Assembly (NCBI GenBank): GCA_903887235.1
Contig: CAISOX010000058.1
Span: forward strand, 1-64,000
Length of the DNA: 64,000 nucleotides
From: an uncultured Alphaproteobacteria bacterium
Lineage (GTDB): Bacteria; Pseudomonadota; Alphaproteobacteria; Rickettsiales; Midichloriaceae
Direction of reading: 5' to 3'
Shown: positions 8,291 to 17,878 of the stretch, one piece after another
Position numbering within the stretch: position 1 is the stretch's first letter
Layout: the number at the start of each line of letters is the position of its first letter
Notes under the pieces: model-generated
What the model was told of the DNA's origin: nothing
Databases searched by the model: none
Seen by the model: only the letters and a program-made list of their open reading frames with translations
Made by a program: the position numbers and the translations under genes

Positions 8291-8360
8291 CCAACTTATA
8301 ATGAAGTTGGATGGTGTTTGTAATGCAGTAAATTCTCCGACATGAACGGAATTTACTGCA
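8291..8360. repeat. Two intergenic inverted repeats between convergent genes
   Basis: CCAACTT (8291-8297) pairs with AAGTTGG (8304-8310) across 6 bp. TGCAGTAAATTC (8324-8335) pairs perfectly with GAATTTACTGCA (8349-8360) across 13 bp. They lie between rsmD (+) and the lipoprotein gene (-). No long T-run follows directly, so they may be a palindromic element or a bidirectional, non-canonical terminator. Confidence 0.5.
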
Positions 8361-8429
8361 GATACCTCATGTTTATTTTTATAGTCTAGATCAAAATTTA
8401 TCCTGAGGAAAGTTCATTTTGGTGTATTT

Positions 8430-8903
8430 TTACTTATATATCTCACATCCAGTTTTTAATAATAGACGAATAACATTTGCAGCTCGATGAATTGGAAGAT
8501 TTAATATTTTGTGCATCATCTTATCATGATAAATATTGTTCGAATCAGTTTTACTGAAAATAAGCTTAAAATCCTCAATAGCTTGTATTTTATCAATTTT
8601 AATTTCTTGTTTATTTTCAGATAATATTTTTAACATTAGTTCTACGCCTTTTAATTTATTATCTTCCCGTACTTGATCGGAAATACTGCTATCATTTGTA
8701 TATTTCTCCAAATTATAAGCGTATTTATAAAATTCTATTAAAAGCTCATCAGACGCATTAGGTATTTTAGTGCATACCAATTTATACGTACTCTTGTTTT
8801 TTAATGGATTACTATTATTTATATCAAATTTTTCGTTTTTCGTAACATTTGTATTGCAGCCTATTAAAGAAACGCATATTAGTGCAAATAAAATTCTTAC
8901 CAT
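8430..8903 (-). CDS. Putative lipoprotein of unknown function
   Basis: 157 residues starting with a lipoprotein signal peptide: basic MVR, a hydrophobic stretch, then lipobox LIGC with Cys at about residue 16. The mature part is helical-looking and charged, with no domain that I recognise. It should be exported and lipid-anchored to an envelope membrane. It is 74 bp downstream of fabH on the same strand, so it could be read through from that operon. Not assigned to a family. Confidence 0.6.
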   Translation of the reverse strand: MVRILFALICVSLIGCNTNVTKNEKFDINNSNPLKNKSTYKLVCTKIPNASDELLIEFYKYAYNLEKYTNDSSISDQVREDNKLKGVELMLKILSENKQEIKIDKIQAIEDFKLIFSKTDSNNIYHDKMMHKILNLPIHRAANVIRLLLKTGCEIYK

Positions 8904-8977
8904 AATTGTTAATTATATAATAAATTTTTCTGTGGCAATTAGAACACAAGACAATTATAAATTCAATAAATATTTAA

Positions 8978-9940
8978 TTAAATCCTCAATAGAGCGGAGC
9001 CCCAGGTTAACCCACCACCTACAGCAGCAAGGGCTATTAAGTCACCTGTTTTGATTTTTCCACTAGACATGTAATGGTCAAGGGCAAGAGGTATTGACGC
9101 AGCTGAAGTATTTGCATGATGTGGTACTGTTGAGACTGATTTTTCTATGTTTATATCAAGCTTATCCATAACAGCATTTATTATTCTTTCATTTGCTTGA
9201 TGCAGCAACACCCAATCTAAATCTTCTAAATTTAATTGGTTTTTACTCACAAGAGACTTGATTGATTCTGGCATTTTAGTAACAGCATATCTAAAAACTT
9301 CTCTACCATTCATCTCAATTTTTTTATTTAAATTACCAGAAGAAATGCCACCATTAACAGCTAAAATATTTTGAAGACTTCCATCTGAAAATAATTCGAT
9401 ATCAATAATGCCATAAGAATCATTGCCATCAGTTTTTTCAAGGATAACTGCTCCAGCTCCATCACCAAATAGCACGCAAGTTGATCTATCGGTCCAATCT
9501 ATGATTCTTGACATTGTTTCTGCACCAATTATGGCAACTCTTCTTGCTTTATTAGATTTAATAAGTGAATCACCAAGTTGAAGAGCATACAAGAATCCAG
9601 AGCATACAGCTTGTATGTCAAAGGCAAAGCCTCTGTTCATCTTTATGTTATTTTGAACTCTTACAGCAGTAGCCGGAAAAACTAGATCTGGCGTTGTTGT
9701 TGCTAATATCAAAGCATCTAAATCATTAGGATTAATATTCGCGTTTTTCAACGCATTAATCACTGCTAATGTTGCTAAGTCAGAAGTCTTTTGGTCTTCC
9801 GTTGCAATATGCCTTCTTTTTATACCTGTTCTAGTTTGTATCCATTCATCAGAAGTATCTAATGTTTGCTCTAAATCAGCATTAGTTAAAATTTTTTCTG
9901 GTAAATAACTTCCTACACCAATTATTTTTGAAGAAATCAT
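8978..9940 (-). CDS. fabH: 3-oxoacyl-ACP synthase III
   Basis: Starts fatty-acid chains by condensing acetyl-CoA with malonyl-ACP. 320 residues of thiolase fold, with the active-site cysteine in DIQAVCSGFLYAL (about residue 112), the histidine in LLHQANERI, and the asparagine in HHANTSAASIPLAL. The ATG overlaps the end of plsX by 4 bp. The rpmF-plsX-fabH order is the common bacterial arrangement linking ribosome and lipid synthesis. Confidence 0.95.
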   Translation of the reverse strand: MISSKIIGVGSYLPEKILTNADLEQTLDTSDEWIQTRTGIKRRHIATEDQKTSDLATLAVINALKNANINPNDLDALILATTTPDLVFPATAVRVQNNIKMNRGFAFDIQAVCSGFLYALQLGDSLIKSNKARRVAIIGAETMSRIIDWTDRSTCVLFGDGAGAVILEKTDGNDSYGIIDIELFSDGSLQNILAVNGGISSGNLNKKIEMNGREVFRYAVTKMPESIKSLVSKNQLNLEDLDWVLLHQANERIINAVMDKLDINIEKSVSTVPHHANTSAASIPLALDHYMSSGKIKTGDLIALAAVGGGLTWGSALLRI

Positions 9941-11025
9941 GTATTCTTAATTCCTAATATTTTTGCTGAAGTTTGCTTTATCTTATCAACAAAATTTAAT
10001 CCTGTACCTTTTTCTTCGAACATCTCAAGTTCTTGTGATATTTTGGCGTTTATATTATTTTTTACTAGAGTATAAGCCGTATTAATAGCATTGTATATCC
10101 CATCTGCACTTGCAGAGCCATGACTTTTTATCACAATTCCTTTTAATCCAACAAGCATAGCCCCATTATTTTTGTTTGGGTCAATAACTTTAAGAGATGC
10201 TTTTATTTTTGATTTTAAAAGTAATCCAGCAAACTTTGTTACTAATCCTCCATTCATAATAGATGATTGTATTAAATCTATGCATGTACTTGCTGCTCCT
10301 TCTGAGGCCTTAAGGAATATATTGCCAGAAAATCCATCTGTAACCAGTACGTCTATATTGCCTTTCACCACGTCGTGTCCTTCTATAAATCCATGGAAAT
10401 TTAAACCAGATTTTTCGAGAATTTTATATGTTTTGAGTTCTAATTCTCTACCTTTAGTAATTTCTGATCCAACGTTTAATATAGCTATTTTAGGATTCTC
10501 TATTTTTAAAATTACTTTTGCAAAACAGATTCCCATTAATGCAAAGTGAAATAAATGTGATTCATTACATTCTAAATTGGCTCCCATATCAAGCAACACA
10601 GTGCCATTATTATTTATGCTTGGAAATATTGCTGTAATAGCTGGCCTTTTTACATTCTCCAGACTACCTAAAACCATTTTAGATGTAAGCATTAGTGCGC
10701 CAGTATTTCCACATGAAACTGCTGCATGTGCATCACCGTTTTTAACCGCTTCTATAGCTTTTCTCATACTAGAATTTTTGCCATTTCTCCATGCTGTGGC
10801 TGGTTTATCCTCATCAGAAATTGCAACTTCACTGTCAATTAATTTATATTTATTTTCTGGGAAGTTGTAATCAATGATTTTAGGCAAAACAATAGATTTT
10901 TTGCCATATAGTGTAAATATTACATCATCATGCGACTTAAAAAACCCATCTATAGCTTCTATGATCGCATCAGGTGAATTAGTTCCACCCATGGCATCAA
11001 TACTAATAATAGTCTTATTAGACAT
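9937..11025 (-). CDS. plsX: Phosphate acyltransferase PlsX
   Basis: Converts acyl-ACP to acyl-phosphate for the first acylation of glycerol-3-phosphate. 362 residues, with the N-terminus ISIDAMGGTNSPDAI, the AAVSCGNTGALMLTS segment, ITAIFPSINNNGTVLLDMGAN and VTDGFSGNIFLKASEG, all typical of PlsX. Lies between rpmF (11 bp upstream) and fabH (4-bp overlap) on the minus strand. PlsC, the second acyltransferase, is encoded at 31106-31834. Confidence 0.95.
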   Translation of the reverse strand: MSNKTIISIDAMGGTNSPDAIIEAIDGFFKSHDDVIFTLYGKKSIVLPKIIDYNFPENKYKLIDSEVAISDEDKPATAWRNGKNSSMRKAIEAVKNGDAHAAVSCGNTGALMLTSKMVLGSLENVKRPAITAIFPSINNNGTVLLDMGANLECNESHLFHFALMGICFAKVILKIENPKIAILNVGSEITKGRELELKTYKILEKSGLNFHGFIEGHDVVKGNIDVLVTDGFSGNIFLKASEGAASTCIDLIQSSIMNGGLVTKFAGLLLKSKIKASLKVIDPNKNNGAMLVGLKGIVIKSHGSASADGIYNAINTAYTLVKNNINAKISQELEMFEEKGTGLNFVDKIKQTSAKILGIKNT

Positions 11026-11036
11026 AATTGATTTTA

Positions 11037-11336
11037 TTATTTATCCTTAGTTTCAGAAGGAAATTCTGATTTCTTATCAGTTTTAATTTGTTTAGTTTTT
11101 TCTTTGGTTACTTTAGGTTCTTTACTTCCTGGGTGACTATTGTCTACTTCCTTATTTTTCCCCTTCGGCTTTACCATTTGTTTACCGTTGTAATAGCCAT
11201 CTTTTAAAGATAAATGATGAGGCAATTTTGGTTCACCAGTGACTGAATCGAAAGAAATAGAAACTTTACTTATTCCATCATGCGCTCTTCTGCTATTTCT
11301 TTTTGATCTGGATGTTTTTTGCTTAGGTACAGCCAT
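11037..11336 (-). CDS. rpmF: 50S ribosomal protein L32 with a long charged C-terminal tail
   Basis: The N-terminal half ([19 protein letters not shown]...[18 protein letters not shown]) is unmistakable L32. I place the start at the ATG at 11336, which gives the conserved MAVPK beginning; a TTG four codons upstream is less likely. At 99 residues it is much longer than the usual 55-65: residues about 55-99 are a Lys/Glu/Thr/Ser-rich, probably disordered extension. The zinc-binding cysteines of some L32 proteins are absent. Upstream gene of the plsX-fabH group. Confidence 0.92.
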   Translation of the reverse strand: MAVPKQKTSRSKRNSRRAHDGISKVSISFDSVTGEPKLPHHLSLKDGYYNGKQMVKPKGKNKEVDNSHPGSKEPKVTKEKTKQIKTDKKSEFPSETKDK

Positions 11337-11591
11337 AATTTCGTACAACTTAATTTGTTCATTGAATCCACTTATATAATAAATTCACTCCAAATGCTAG
11401 TAAAATAGTGACTATGACATTAAGAAAACACAAAATTATTATTAAAGTTCTTCCTTAGATTATGGCCTGACATTAGAAATGAGTTCTGGTTCATTTTTAT
11501 CATGTGACAACTTCTAAACAGCACTATATGAATCCCTAACTTTATTATCAATTAATTTAATTGGACCAACGTTATAATGTAGGATTTTTAA

Positions 11592-12086
11592 TCAAGAAAA
11601 GTACTTATTGCTGTAAAGGTTTTTAGATATTGCACCTTCCCATTTATCACCATTGTCCATCAACTTGTTTTTATCGTATAATAGCTCAGCGTGAGTTTCT
11701 GTTGCATATTCAAAATTTGGTCCTTCTACAATTGCATCTACTGGGCATGCTTCCTGACAAAGCCCACAATAAATACATTTTGTCATATCAATGTCGTATT
11801 TTGTGGTTCTTCTGCTTTTGTCAGATCTTGCTTCTGCTTCTATAGTTATAGCTTGTGCTGGGCAAATTGCTTCACATAGTTTACATGCAATGCATCTTTC
11901 TTCGCCATTAGAATATTTTCTTAATGCATGTTCTCCCCTAAATCTGGGGCTTAAATATCCTTTTTCAAAGGGATAATTAATTGTTACCTTTCTCTTGAAT
12001 AAATATGTCAAAGTTAAAAACATACCTTTTAATATATCTATCAACAGGAAAGATTTAATATGATATTTCAATTCTTTTAATTTCAA
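11592..12086 (-). CDS. nuoI: NADH-quinone oxidoreductase subunit I
   Basis: Ferredoxin-like subunit of respiratory complex I that carries clusters N6a and N6b. The 164 residues contain two 4Fe-4S motifs, [16 protein letters not shown] and [16 protein letters not shown], the GEHALRKY segment and the family's C-terminal [13 protein letters not shown]. The only suitable start is TTG at 12086, with AGG a few bases upstream. No other nuo gene is adjacent in the window, so complex I genes are split here. The 243 bp between this gene and rpmF hold no gene that I can see. Confidence 0.95.
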   Translation of the reverse strand: MKLKELKYHIKSFLLIDILKGMFLTLTYLFKRKVTINYPFEKGYLSPRFRGEHALRKYSNGEERCIACKLCEAICPAQAITIEAEARSDKSRRTTKYDIDMTKCIYCGLCQEACPVDAIVEGPNFEYATETHAELLYDKNKLMDNGDKWEGAISKNLYSNKYFS

Positions 12087-12100
12087 ATTTAAAACCTATG

Positions 12101-12973
12101 TTATGAATCGTTTCTGATTATAGCAATACGATCAATACTTTGCAAATCCTTAAAAATTTCAATCTCATATCCTTTCGCCTCAAATATCTCTTTAATTTTT
12201 TTGCTTTGATTGAATCCCATTTCTAGAATTATAATCCCATCTTTTTTGAGAAATATTTTTGCATTTTTTGCTATAATTCTATAATTTTCTACTCCATCAT
12301 TATGGTCAGTTAATGCATTTTTTGGTTCATAATTTAATACGCTAGGCTCTAAATTTTGCCAGTCATCAATTGTTATATACGGAGGGTTTGAAATAATAAT
12401 ATCAAATTGATCAGTATTTTCGATATTACTAAACCAATTGCTTATCTTAAAACTTACTCTTTTACCTATATCAAATTTTTTGGCATTGAGTCTGGCTATA
12501 TTCAAAGCTTCTTCAGAGATGTCAATTCCCAGTCCAATTGAAAATTTTAATTCCGAAAGTAATGATAATATGATGCATCCACTGCCTGTGCCCAAATCTA
12601 AAATATTTAATTTATCATCAATTTTATTTGTTAATTTTTTTAAAATTAACTCGATGATTAATTCTGTTTCAGGCCTTGGTATGAGGACATTATTGTTAAT
12701 AGTATAATTTTGTTTCCAAAAGTACTTACTGCCTGTAATATACGCCACAGGCTCAAATTTTAATCTTCGCTCAATTAAATTGATATATTTTGAATACGTA
12801 TCTGGTGATATTTTTTCATTTAATTTGAATATTAAATTTTCTGAATCGGCCAAATTTAAGATGTGAGATAATAAAATTTTTGCATCTAATTTATATGTTT
12901 CAATGCCTATTTCCTGAAGTATTTTTTGAGCATTATTTAGTGCTGTTGATATAGTTATTTTGTCAATTTTCAC
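12101..12973 (-). CDS. prmC: Peptide chain release factor N(5)-glutamine methyltransferase
   Basis: Methylates the glutamine of the GGQ motif of release factors RF1/RF2. SAM-binding ILDLGTGSGCIILSLL and the catalytic signature IISNPPYIT (Asn-Pro-Pro-Tyr) are both visible, after an N-terminal helical domain. I take the GTG at 12973 as start, giving 290 residues and an 11-bp overlap with ribD; the frame continues 8 codons further to a TTG at 12997. Probably cotranscribed with ribD and the symporter upstream. Confidence 0.88.
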   Translation of the reverse strand: MKIDKITISTALNNAQKILQEIGIETYKLDAKILLSHILNLADSENLIFKLNEKISPDTYSKYINLIERRLKFEPVAYITGSKYFWKQNYTINNNVLIPRPETELIIELILKKLTNKIDDKLNILDLGTGSGCIILSLLSELKFSIGLGIDISEEALNIARLNAKKFDIGKRVSFKISNWFSNIENTDQFDIIISNPPYITIDDWQNLEPSVLNYEPKNALTDHNDGVENYRIIAKNAKIFLKKDGIIILEMGFNQSKKIKEIFEAKGYEIEIFKDLQSIDRIAIIRNDS

Positions 12974-14009
12974 GTATAACTTCTGTTTCAAATTCAAAAC
13001 ATTGATTTAAATCTTGAAGATTTAGGTTGCCTATAGCGTTTAATCCATCGCCCCCAATGAATTTATTAGATTGAAAAAGGATTATTTTATCTATCAGATT
13101 TTCTTTTATAAAAGATGTGTTTATTTTTTGACCGCCTTCAATAAGTAAATTATTAATTCCTAAATCAGCAATATGATTTAGAACATCATTAAGATCAAGA
13201 CCTATATCTGATTTTTTTACGGTAATCACTTTAATATCACCATCTATATTTTTTGAATTTTGTGAGGTAAAAATTATAGTTCTGATTCTATTTGCAGTTT
13301 GTACTATTTGAGAGTTTTTTGAAATTCTTAAATCAGAATCTAGTATGATTCTTATAGGGCTATGTTGTTCGTCGTATAATCTACATGTTAAAAGCGGATT
13401 GTCAGCAATAACAGTGCCTATTCCTGTTAATATCGCATCATTTTTCGATCTTAATTGATGTGATAATTTTCTCAGTTTTTCACTTGTAATCCACTTACTC
13501 TTACCATTTGCTAGGGCAATTTTACCGTCTAAACTTGTTGCAATTTTTAATGTAATGTATGGTCGATTTTGCAACATTCTTTTTTTAAACCCTTTTATAA
13601 TTTCTTCACATTCATTTTTTAAAATTCCTACTGTAGTTTCAATTTTATTATTTTTTAAAATCTCTATGCTTGTGCCACTAATTTTTGGATTTGGATCAAT
13701 TATGCCAATTACAACCCTAGAAAATTTTGATTGAATTATTTTTTTAACACATGAAACATCATTTTCCTTATCATTGCAACATGGCTCTAAGGTGATATAA
13801 ACAGTGCTTTTTGCCAGTTCCTTATCGTGTAATTTATCGATAGCTAAACATTCGGCATGAGGTCTACCACCATCTTCTGTTCTCGCGCTAGAAATAATTT
13901 TATCGTCCTTAACAATTACGCATCCAACAGAGGGGTTAGAACCAGTTTTTCCAATCCCTGATTTTGCTATATCAAGTGCTTTACTCATGAAATAAACATC
14001 ATTATCCAT
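12963..14009 (-). CDS. ribD: Bifunctional riboflavin biosynthesis protein RibD
   Basis: Deaminase and reductase for two successive steps of riboflavin synthesis. The 348 residues have the N-terminal deaminase zinc site (GGRPHAECLAI, then TLEPCCN with a later Cys) in residues 1-145, followed by the reductase domain beginning KIATSLDGKIA with ITSEKLRKLSHQLRSKNDAIL and a LLIEGGQKINTSFI segment. Classic Rickettsia lack riboflavin synthesis, whereas Anaplasmataceae keep it, so this marks a broader cofactor capacity. No other rib gene is visible in the window. Overlaps prmC and lies 8 bp after the symporter gene. Confidence 0.93.
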   Translation of the reverse strand: MDNDVYFMSKALDIAKSGIGKTGSNPSVGCVIVKDDKIISSARTEDGGRPHAECLAIDKLHDKELAKSTVYITLEPCCNDKENDVSCVKKIIQSKFSRVVIGIIDPNPKISGTSIEILKNNKIETTVGILKNECEEIIKGFKKRMLQNRPYITLKIATSLDGKIALANGKSKWITSEKLRKLSHQLRSKNDAILTGIGTVIADNPLLTCRLYDEQHSPIRIILDSDLRISKNSQIVQTANRIRTIIFTSQNSKNIDGDIKVITVKKSDIGLDLNDVLNHIADLGINNLLIEGGQKINTSFIKENLIDKIILFQSNKFIGGDGLNAIGNLNLQDLNQCFEFETEVIREN

Positions 14010-14017
14010 GAGGGTGG

Positions 14018-15238
14018 TTATTTTAAATCTTTGGAGTAATATATTTTTTTATTGAAAGTCCCTTCCATTTTATCAACTATCAACGTCACTGTGCAGTCTC
14101 CAGTTATATTAATCATTGTTCTAAGCATCTCTAAAATTCTATCTATCCCTAAAATCACACCAATACCCTCAAGTGGTATTCCTACCGATGATAATACCAT
14201 TCCCATCATAACCATAGAGCCACCAGGGAATCCAGCTGCACCGATAGATCCAATAGTTGCAGTAAGAATTAGAATTATATAGTGATTAAAATCAAGATTA
14301 ACACCAAAGATTTGAGCAAAAAAAACGGCACATATTCCTAAGTATATTGCGGTTGCATCCATATTTACTGCTGCACCAAGAGGTAATATAAATGATGCTG
14401 ATTCTTTTGATACACCAACTTTATTTCTAAGTTCTGAAATTGCTGTTGGAAGTGTTGCCTTACTACTAGATGTTGCTAAGGCAAGGGCCTGAGTAGTGAT
14501 CATTTTTTTGTAGAAAGGTAGGGGATTGATTCTTGCAAAGAGAAATAGCATAATTCCAAAAAGAATATATTGAACAGACAGTGCTCCCACTACAACAAGA
14601 ATAAACTTTCCAAGATGAAACATAATTTCAATTCCATAATCAGCTACTACCCATGACATTATCGCAAACACTCCATATGGAGTAAGCTGAATCACTAGCT
14701 GAATCATTTTGAATACTAGATGTGTACAAGAAGATATAAAATTTTTAACTTCTCTTCCTTTATCTCCAATTAAAATAAGTGCAAAACCAGTAAAAAAAGC
14801 AAAAACAACAATCTGCAACGTTTTACCATCAGCCATGGCTTTTATGGGATTTGAGGGAATAATATCTATAAATAAATCTTTAAGATCTTCACTTTTTTGA
14901 TGTTCAATTGGATTAGTTAGATCAATAGTCAATCCTACGCCTGGCTCAAAAACATTTGCAAAAGTTAAGCCGATTGTGACAGCGAACGCTGTTGTTACCA
15001 TGTACATTAAAAATGCTCTTGTACCTAATCTACCAAAAGTGCTAGCATCACTAACGCTAATTACTCCATTTAATATGGAAAATAATATTAATGGCACGAC
15101 AACCATTTTAATCATGTTGAGAAAAACATCTCCAAATGGTTTTAGATATTGAGCATATTCTTTTCCATAAACACCAAAAAGTATTCCTAAAACCATTCCT
15201 ATTATAACTTTCTGCCAAAGCTTAAGCTTTTTATTCAT
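14018..15238 (-). CDS. Dicarboxylate/amino acid:cation symporter (DAACS family)
   Basis: 406-residue polytopic inner-membrane transporter, about eight helices with two re-entrant loops. Family signatures are ATSSSKATLPTA in the first hairpin, AAVNMDATAIY (the cation-binding NMD motif) and a GAAGFPGGSMVMM segment near the end. It imports glutamate, aspartate or C4-dicarboxylates with Na+ or H+; the exact substrate cannot be read. For an intracellular bacterium it is a likely route to host carbon, and aspartate would also feed the pyrimidine and aminotransferase enzymes encoded here. First gene of the ribD-prmC group. Confidence 0.92.
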   Translation of the reverse strand: MNKKLKLWQKVIIGMVLGILFGVYGKEYAQYLKPFGDVFLNMIKMVVVPLILFSILNGVISVSDASTFGRLGTRAFLMYMVTTAFAVTIGLTFANVFEPGVGLTIDLTNPIEHQKSEDLKDLFIDIIPSNPIKAMADGKTLQIVVFAFFTGFALILIGDKGREVKNFISSCTHLVFKMIQLVIQLTPYGVFAIMSWVVADYGIEIMFHLGKFILVVVGALSVQYILFGIMLFLFARINPLPFYKKMITTQALALATSSSKATLPTAISELRNKVGVSKESASFILPLGAAVNMDATAIYLGICAVFFAQIFGVNLDFNHYIILILTATIGSIGAAGFPGGSMVMMGMVLSSVGIPLEGIGVILGIDRILEMLRTMINITGDCTVTLIVDKMEGTFNKKIYYSKDLK

Positions 15239-15410
15239 CCAACCTCGAGTTTAAAAATTATTTACAATTAATTATGTACAATCATGTACAAATTAAAATT
15301 TTGAATATAGTAACCATATATTATACTAAAAATATAAATTTTGCACTGAATTTTTATTTTAGCGTTGGTAGAGTGCTTCAATGTAAAGCAAAGAATGAAG
15401 ATAGATAAGT

Positions 15411-15479
15411 AGAAAGATGATTTTAGATAGAAAATTTATTTATAAAAACAATTTTACTTTCTAAATCATCGATCTTTCT
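15411..15479. repeat. Long imperfect hairpin downstream of the helicase gene
   Basis: AGAAAGATGATTTTAGATAG with AAAATT (15411-15436) is nearly complementary to 15450-15479, with a loop of 13 bp and a few bulges. It sits between the ends of the leftward symporter promoter region and the leftward helicase gene, so it may end the helicase transcript. The rest of 15239-15531 is AT-rich sequence in which I see nothing else. Confidence 0.4.
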
Positions 15480-15531
15480 CTTACCTCAATTTTTGTTCCT
15501 TTTTATAGCAATGGTAACGGTGTTGGTTTTA

Positions 15532-16734
15532 TTAAGCGCTTTTTCTGCTATAAAATCTTTTAAATTTAGGCTTTTTAAAGCGATTGTTGTCATGTGCCTT
15601 TGGTTTTGCAAATTTCTCATCTGAGAATTTTTTCTCATCTGGGAATTTTTTGCTAGGATCGAGTAAGCGCTCTATCCTTCTCCATTTACCTAATTCATTT
15701 GGTAAGATTAAATTCAAAGCAGATCCTTCGGTATCAGCTCTCCCAGTTCTTCCTATACGATGTATATAATCTTCAGGAGACATTGGTAAATCATAATTAA
15801 TTACATGTTCAACATGGGAAATATCCAACCCTCTTGAAGCAATATCTGTTGCAATCATTATGCGGAAATTTTTTGCACGAAAATTCTTAATTACTCTTTC
15901 ACGTTTTCTATGCATCACATCACCATGAATTGTCGATACGCTGTGATTATTCTGCAATAATTTTTTACTTAGACTCTCTGCAATAATTTTTGTGTTCACA
16001 AATACAATTATTGATCCCTCTCGAGCATCTAGTTCACTTGATAAGTCGGCATACTTAGTTGCAGTATTTGTATGCTTAATATCTTGCTTTATTTTTGGAG
16101 TAATTTTATTTATAGAGCCAACTGTTATTCTTTCAGGATCTTGAAGATATTTTTTTGATAACTTTAAAATTTCTGGTGAGAAAGTAGCAGAAAACATTAA
16201 TGTTTGTCTTGCAGCAGGTAAAAATTCTAAAATTTTATCTAATTGAATGCTAAAACCCATATCTAACATTCTATCTGATTCATCAATTACCAACATAGTT
16301 ATATTCTTAAGACTTAAGCTTTTGCGAATTAGATGATCAGTTACCCTACCTGGTGTTCCTACTATTATGTTAGGTCTTCTTTTGAGGTTTTGAATTTGTT
16401 TGAATATTGGTGCCCCACCAATCAATAAAACTGAAGAAATAGTTTTTATTTTAAGAAGTAAGCTTTCTATCACAGTCTGTATTTGCGTTGCTAGTTCCCT
16501 AGTTGGCGTTAATATTAATGCCTGCTCATTATTTGATTGTAAAATTTTTGATAGTAGCGGAATTAAGAAGGCAATAGTTTTGCCTGTTCCGGTTTGTGCT
16601 GATCCTATAACATCTTTACCTTCTAAAGCTATTGGTATAGTTTTAGCTTGAATAGGAGTTGGAATGATTAAATTCATTCTGGTCAATGAATCTTTTAGAT
16701 CAGTTGGTATATTAAGAGAATTAAAATTGTCCAT
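15532..16734 (-). CDS. DEAD-box RNA helicase, RhlE-like
   Basis: 400-residue ATP-dependent RNA helicase of the two-RecA-domain type. Motifs in order: Q-motif region PTPIQAKTIP, motif I SAQTGTGKT, Ia PTRELATQ, Ib GTPGRV, II VIDESDRMLDMGF, III SATFS, V ATDIASRGLDI and VI HRIGRTGR. Motif II is DESD rather than DEAD, a Ser-for-Ala change at a usually fixed position. The C-terminal tail (about residues 365-400) is rich in Lys, Arg and Phe and probably binds RNA. Likely role in ribosome assembly or mRNA turnover. Stands alone, with about 300 bp of non-coding sequence on each side. Confidence 0.92.
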   Translation of the reverse strand: MDNFNSLNIPTDLKDSLTRMNLIIPTPIQAKTIPIALEGKDVIGSAQTGTGKTIAFLIPLLSKILQSNNEQALILTPTRELATQIQTVIESLLLKIKTISSVLLIGGAPIFKQIQNLKRRPNIIVGTPGRVTDHLIRKSLSLKNITMLVIDESDRMLDMGFSIQLDKILEFLPAARQTLMFSATFSPEILKLSKKYLQDPERITVGSINKITPKIKQDIKHTNTATKYADLSSELDAREGSIIVFVNTKIIAESLSKKLLQNNHSVSTIHGDVMHRKRERVIKNFRAKNFRIMIATDIASRGLDISHVEHVINYDLPMSPEDYIHRIGRTGRADTEGSALNLILPNELGKWRRIERLLDPSKKFPDEKKFSDEKFAKPKAHDNNRFKKPKFKRFYSRKSA

Positions 16735-17030
16735 ATGTAAAATACGATTAATAATTATTATGAGCGATAAACGCTTTTATTTTTATTAATAATTATTATT
16801 TGAGTATTTTCACTATGCTGTCTGATATAGAGATCAGCTCTAACAATTGATCTTATAGACCTATGATGAGCATAGACCTAAGATATAAATTATTAATAAG
16901 TATGGTATTCTAGATACTTATTCAGTTAATGTCAACTTGTAAGTGTTATGCCATTAATTTAGTTAATAAAAGCTATAAAAAAAAATATTTAGTGATATAA
17001 TCCAGTTCTTATTTTAAATATTACGCGATT

Positions 17031-17630
17031 ATGCAAAGTAAATTACTGAAGAGTAATAACATTCAGGTTAAAGTATCAGAAAACGAAGCAAGGCGTGCTG
17101 TAGAAACAATATTGAAATGGATAGGTGAAGATCCAAGTAGAGAGGGTTTGATCGATACTCCAAAAAGAGTTGTTGAAAGTTTTAAAGAGCATTTTTCAGG
17201 TTATTTAGAAGATCCAAGTCATGTTTTGCAAAAGACATTTACAGAAATTTCTGGGTATCAAGATATGGTTCTTTTGAAGGGTATAAAATTATATTCTCAT
17301 TGTGAGCATCATATGGCTCCTATTAAAGGTGTGGCTCATATAGCATATTACCCAAACACTAAAGTTGTCGGTATTAGTAAACTAGCAAGGGTAGTTGAAA
17401 TTTATTCTAAGCGCCTTCAAATCCAAGAAAGGCTTACATCTGAGATTGCTAATACTATCAATTTTACGCTTAAACCCAAAGGTGTTGCAGTTATGATTGA
17501 AGCGAGTCATAGCTGTATAAACAACAGAGGCATTAACCAAAAAGATGCAAAAATGAAGACGCATACTCTGATAGGCTGTTTTAGGAATGATGCAGAAATT
17601 AGTAGAAGGTTTTTTCAATTGATAACGTAG
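17031..17630 (+). CDS. folE: GTP cyclohydrolase I
   Basis: Makes dihydroneopterin triphosphate from GTP, the first step of folate synthesis. 199 residues, with zinc ligands in LYSHCEHHMAPI (about residues 88-99) and ASHSCINNRG near the end, plus the signature VVGISKLARVVEIYSKRLQIQ (about 116-136), so it is a complete type IA enzyme. A TATAAT at 16996-17001, about 30 bp upstream of the ATG, is a plausible -10 box, but I see no good -35. The 296 bp before it hold only short AT repeats (ATTAATAATTATTAT twice). Confidence 0.94.
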   Translation: MQSKLLKSNNIQVKVSENEARRAVETILKWIGEDPSREGLIDTPKRVVESFKEHFSGYLEDPSHVLQKTFTEISGYQDMVLLKGIKLYSHCEHHMAPIKGVAHIAYYPNTKVVGISKLARVVEIYSKRLQIQERLTSEIANTINFTLKPKGVAVMIEASHSCINNRGINQKDAKMKTHTLIGCFRNDAEISRRFFQLIT

Positions 17631-17878
17631 CATTTTATAAGAATATTGTTTGTTTGGCAATTTCAAAATGGTGAAAAGATAGCTAAAATTGGAAAGAGGA
17701 ATTATAATTATAGTAGTAACTGGAACATGCCGGTGACGTAAATTGAGATAAAAATCATAAAAAACAGATAGGATTGAAGTAATGATAACTGTAACCGTCC
17801 TAGTTGCTGAATTTAAAATCAGTAATTTCAAATAAAGTATTTTTATGTTATTCGTATTCTTTTGTCTCTATTTAAATT

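Noticed and set aside
17382..17831. Minus-strand frame of 149 codons
   Set aside because: It lies mostly antisense to folE, with no recognisable protein pattern.
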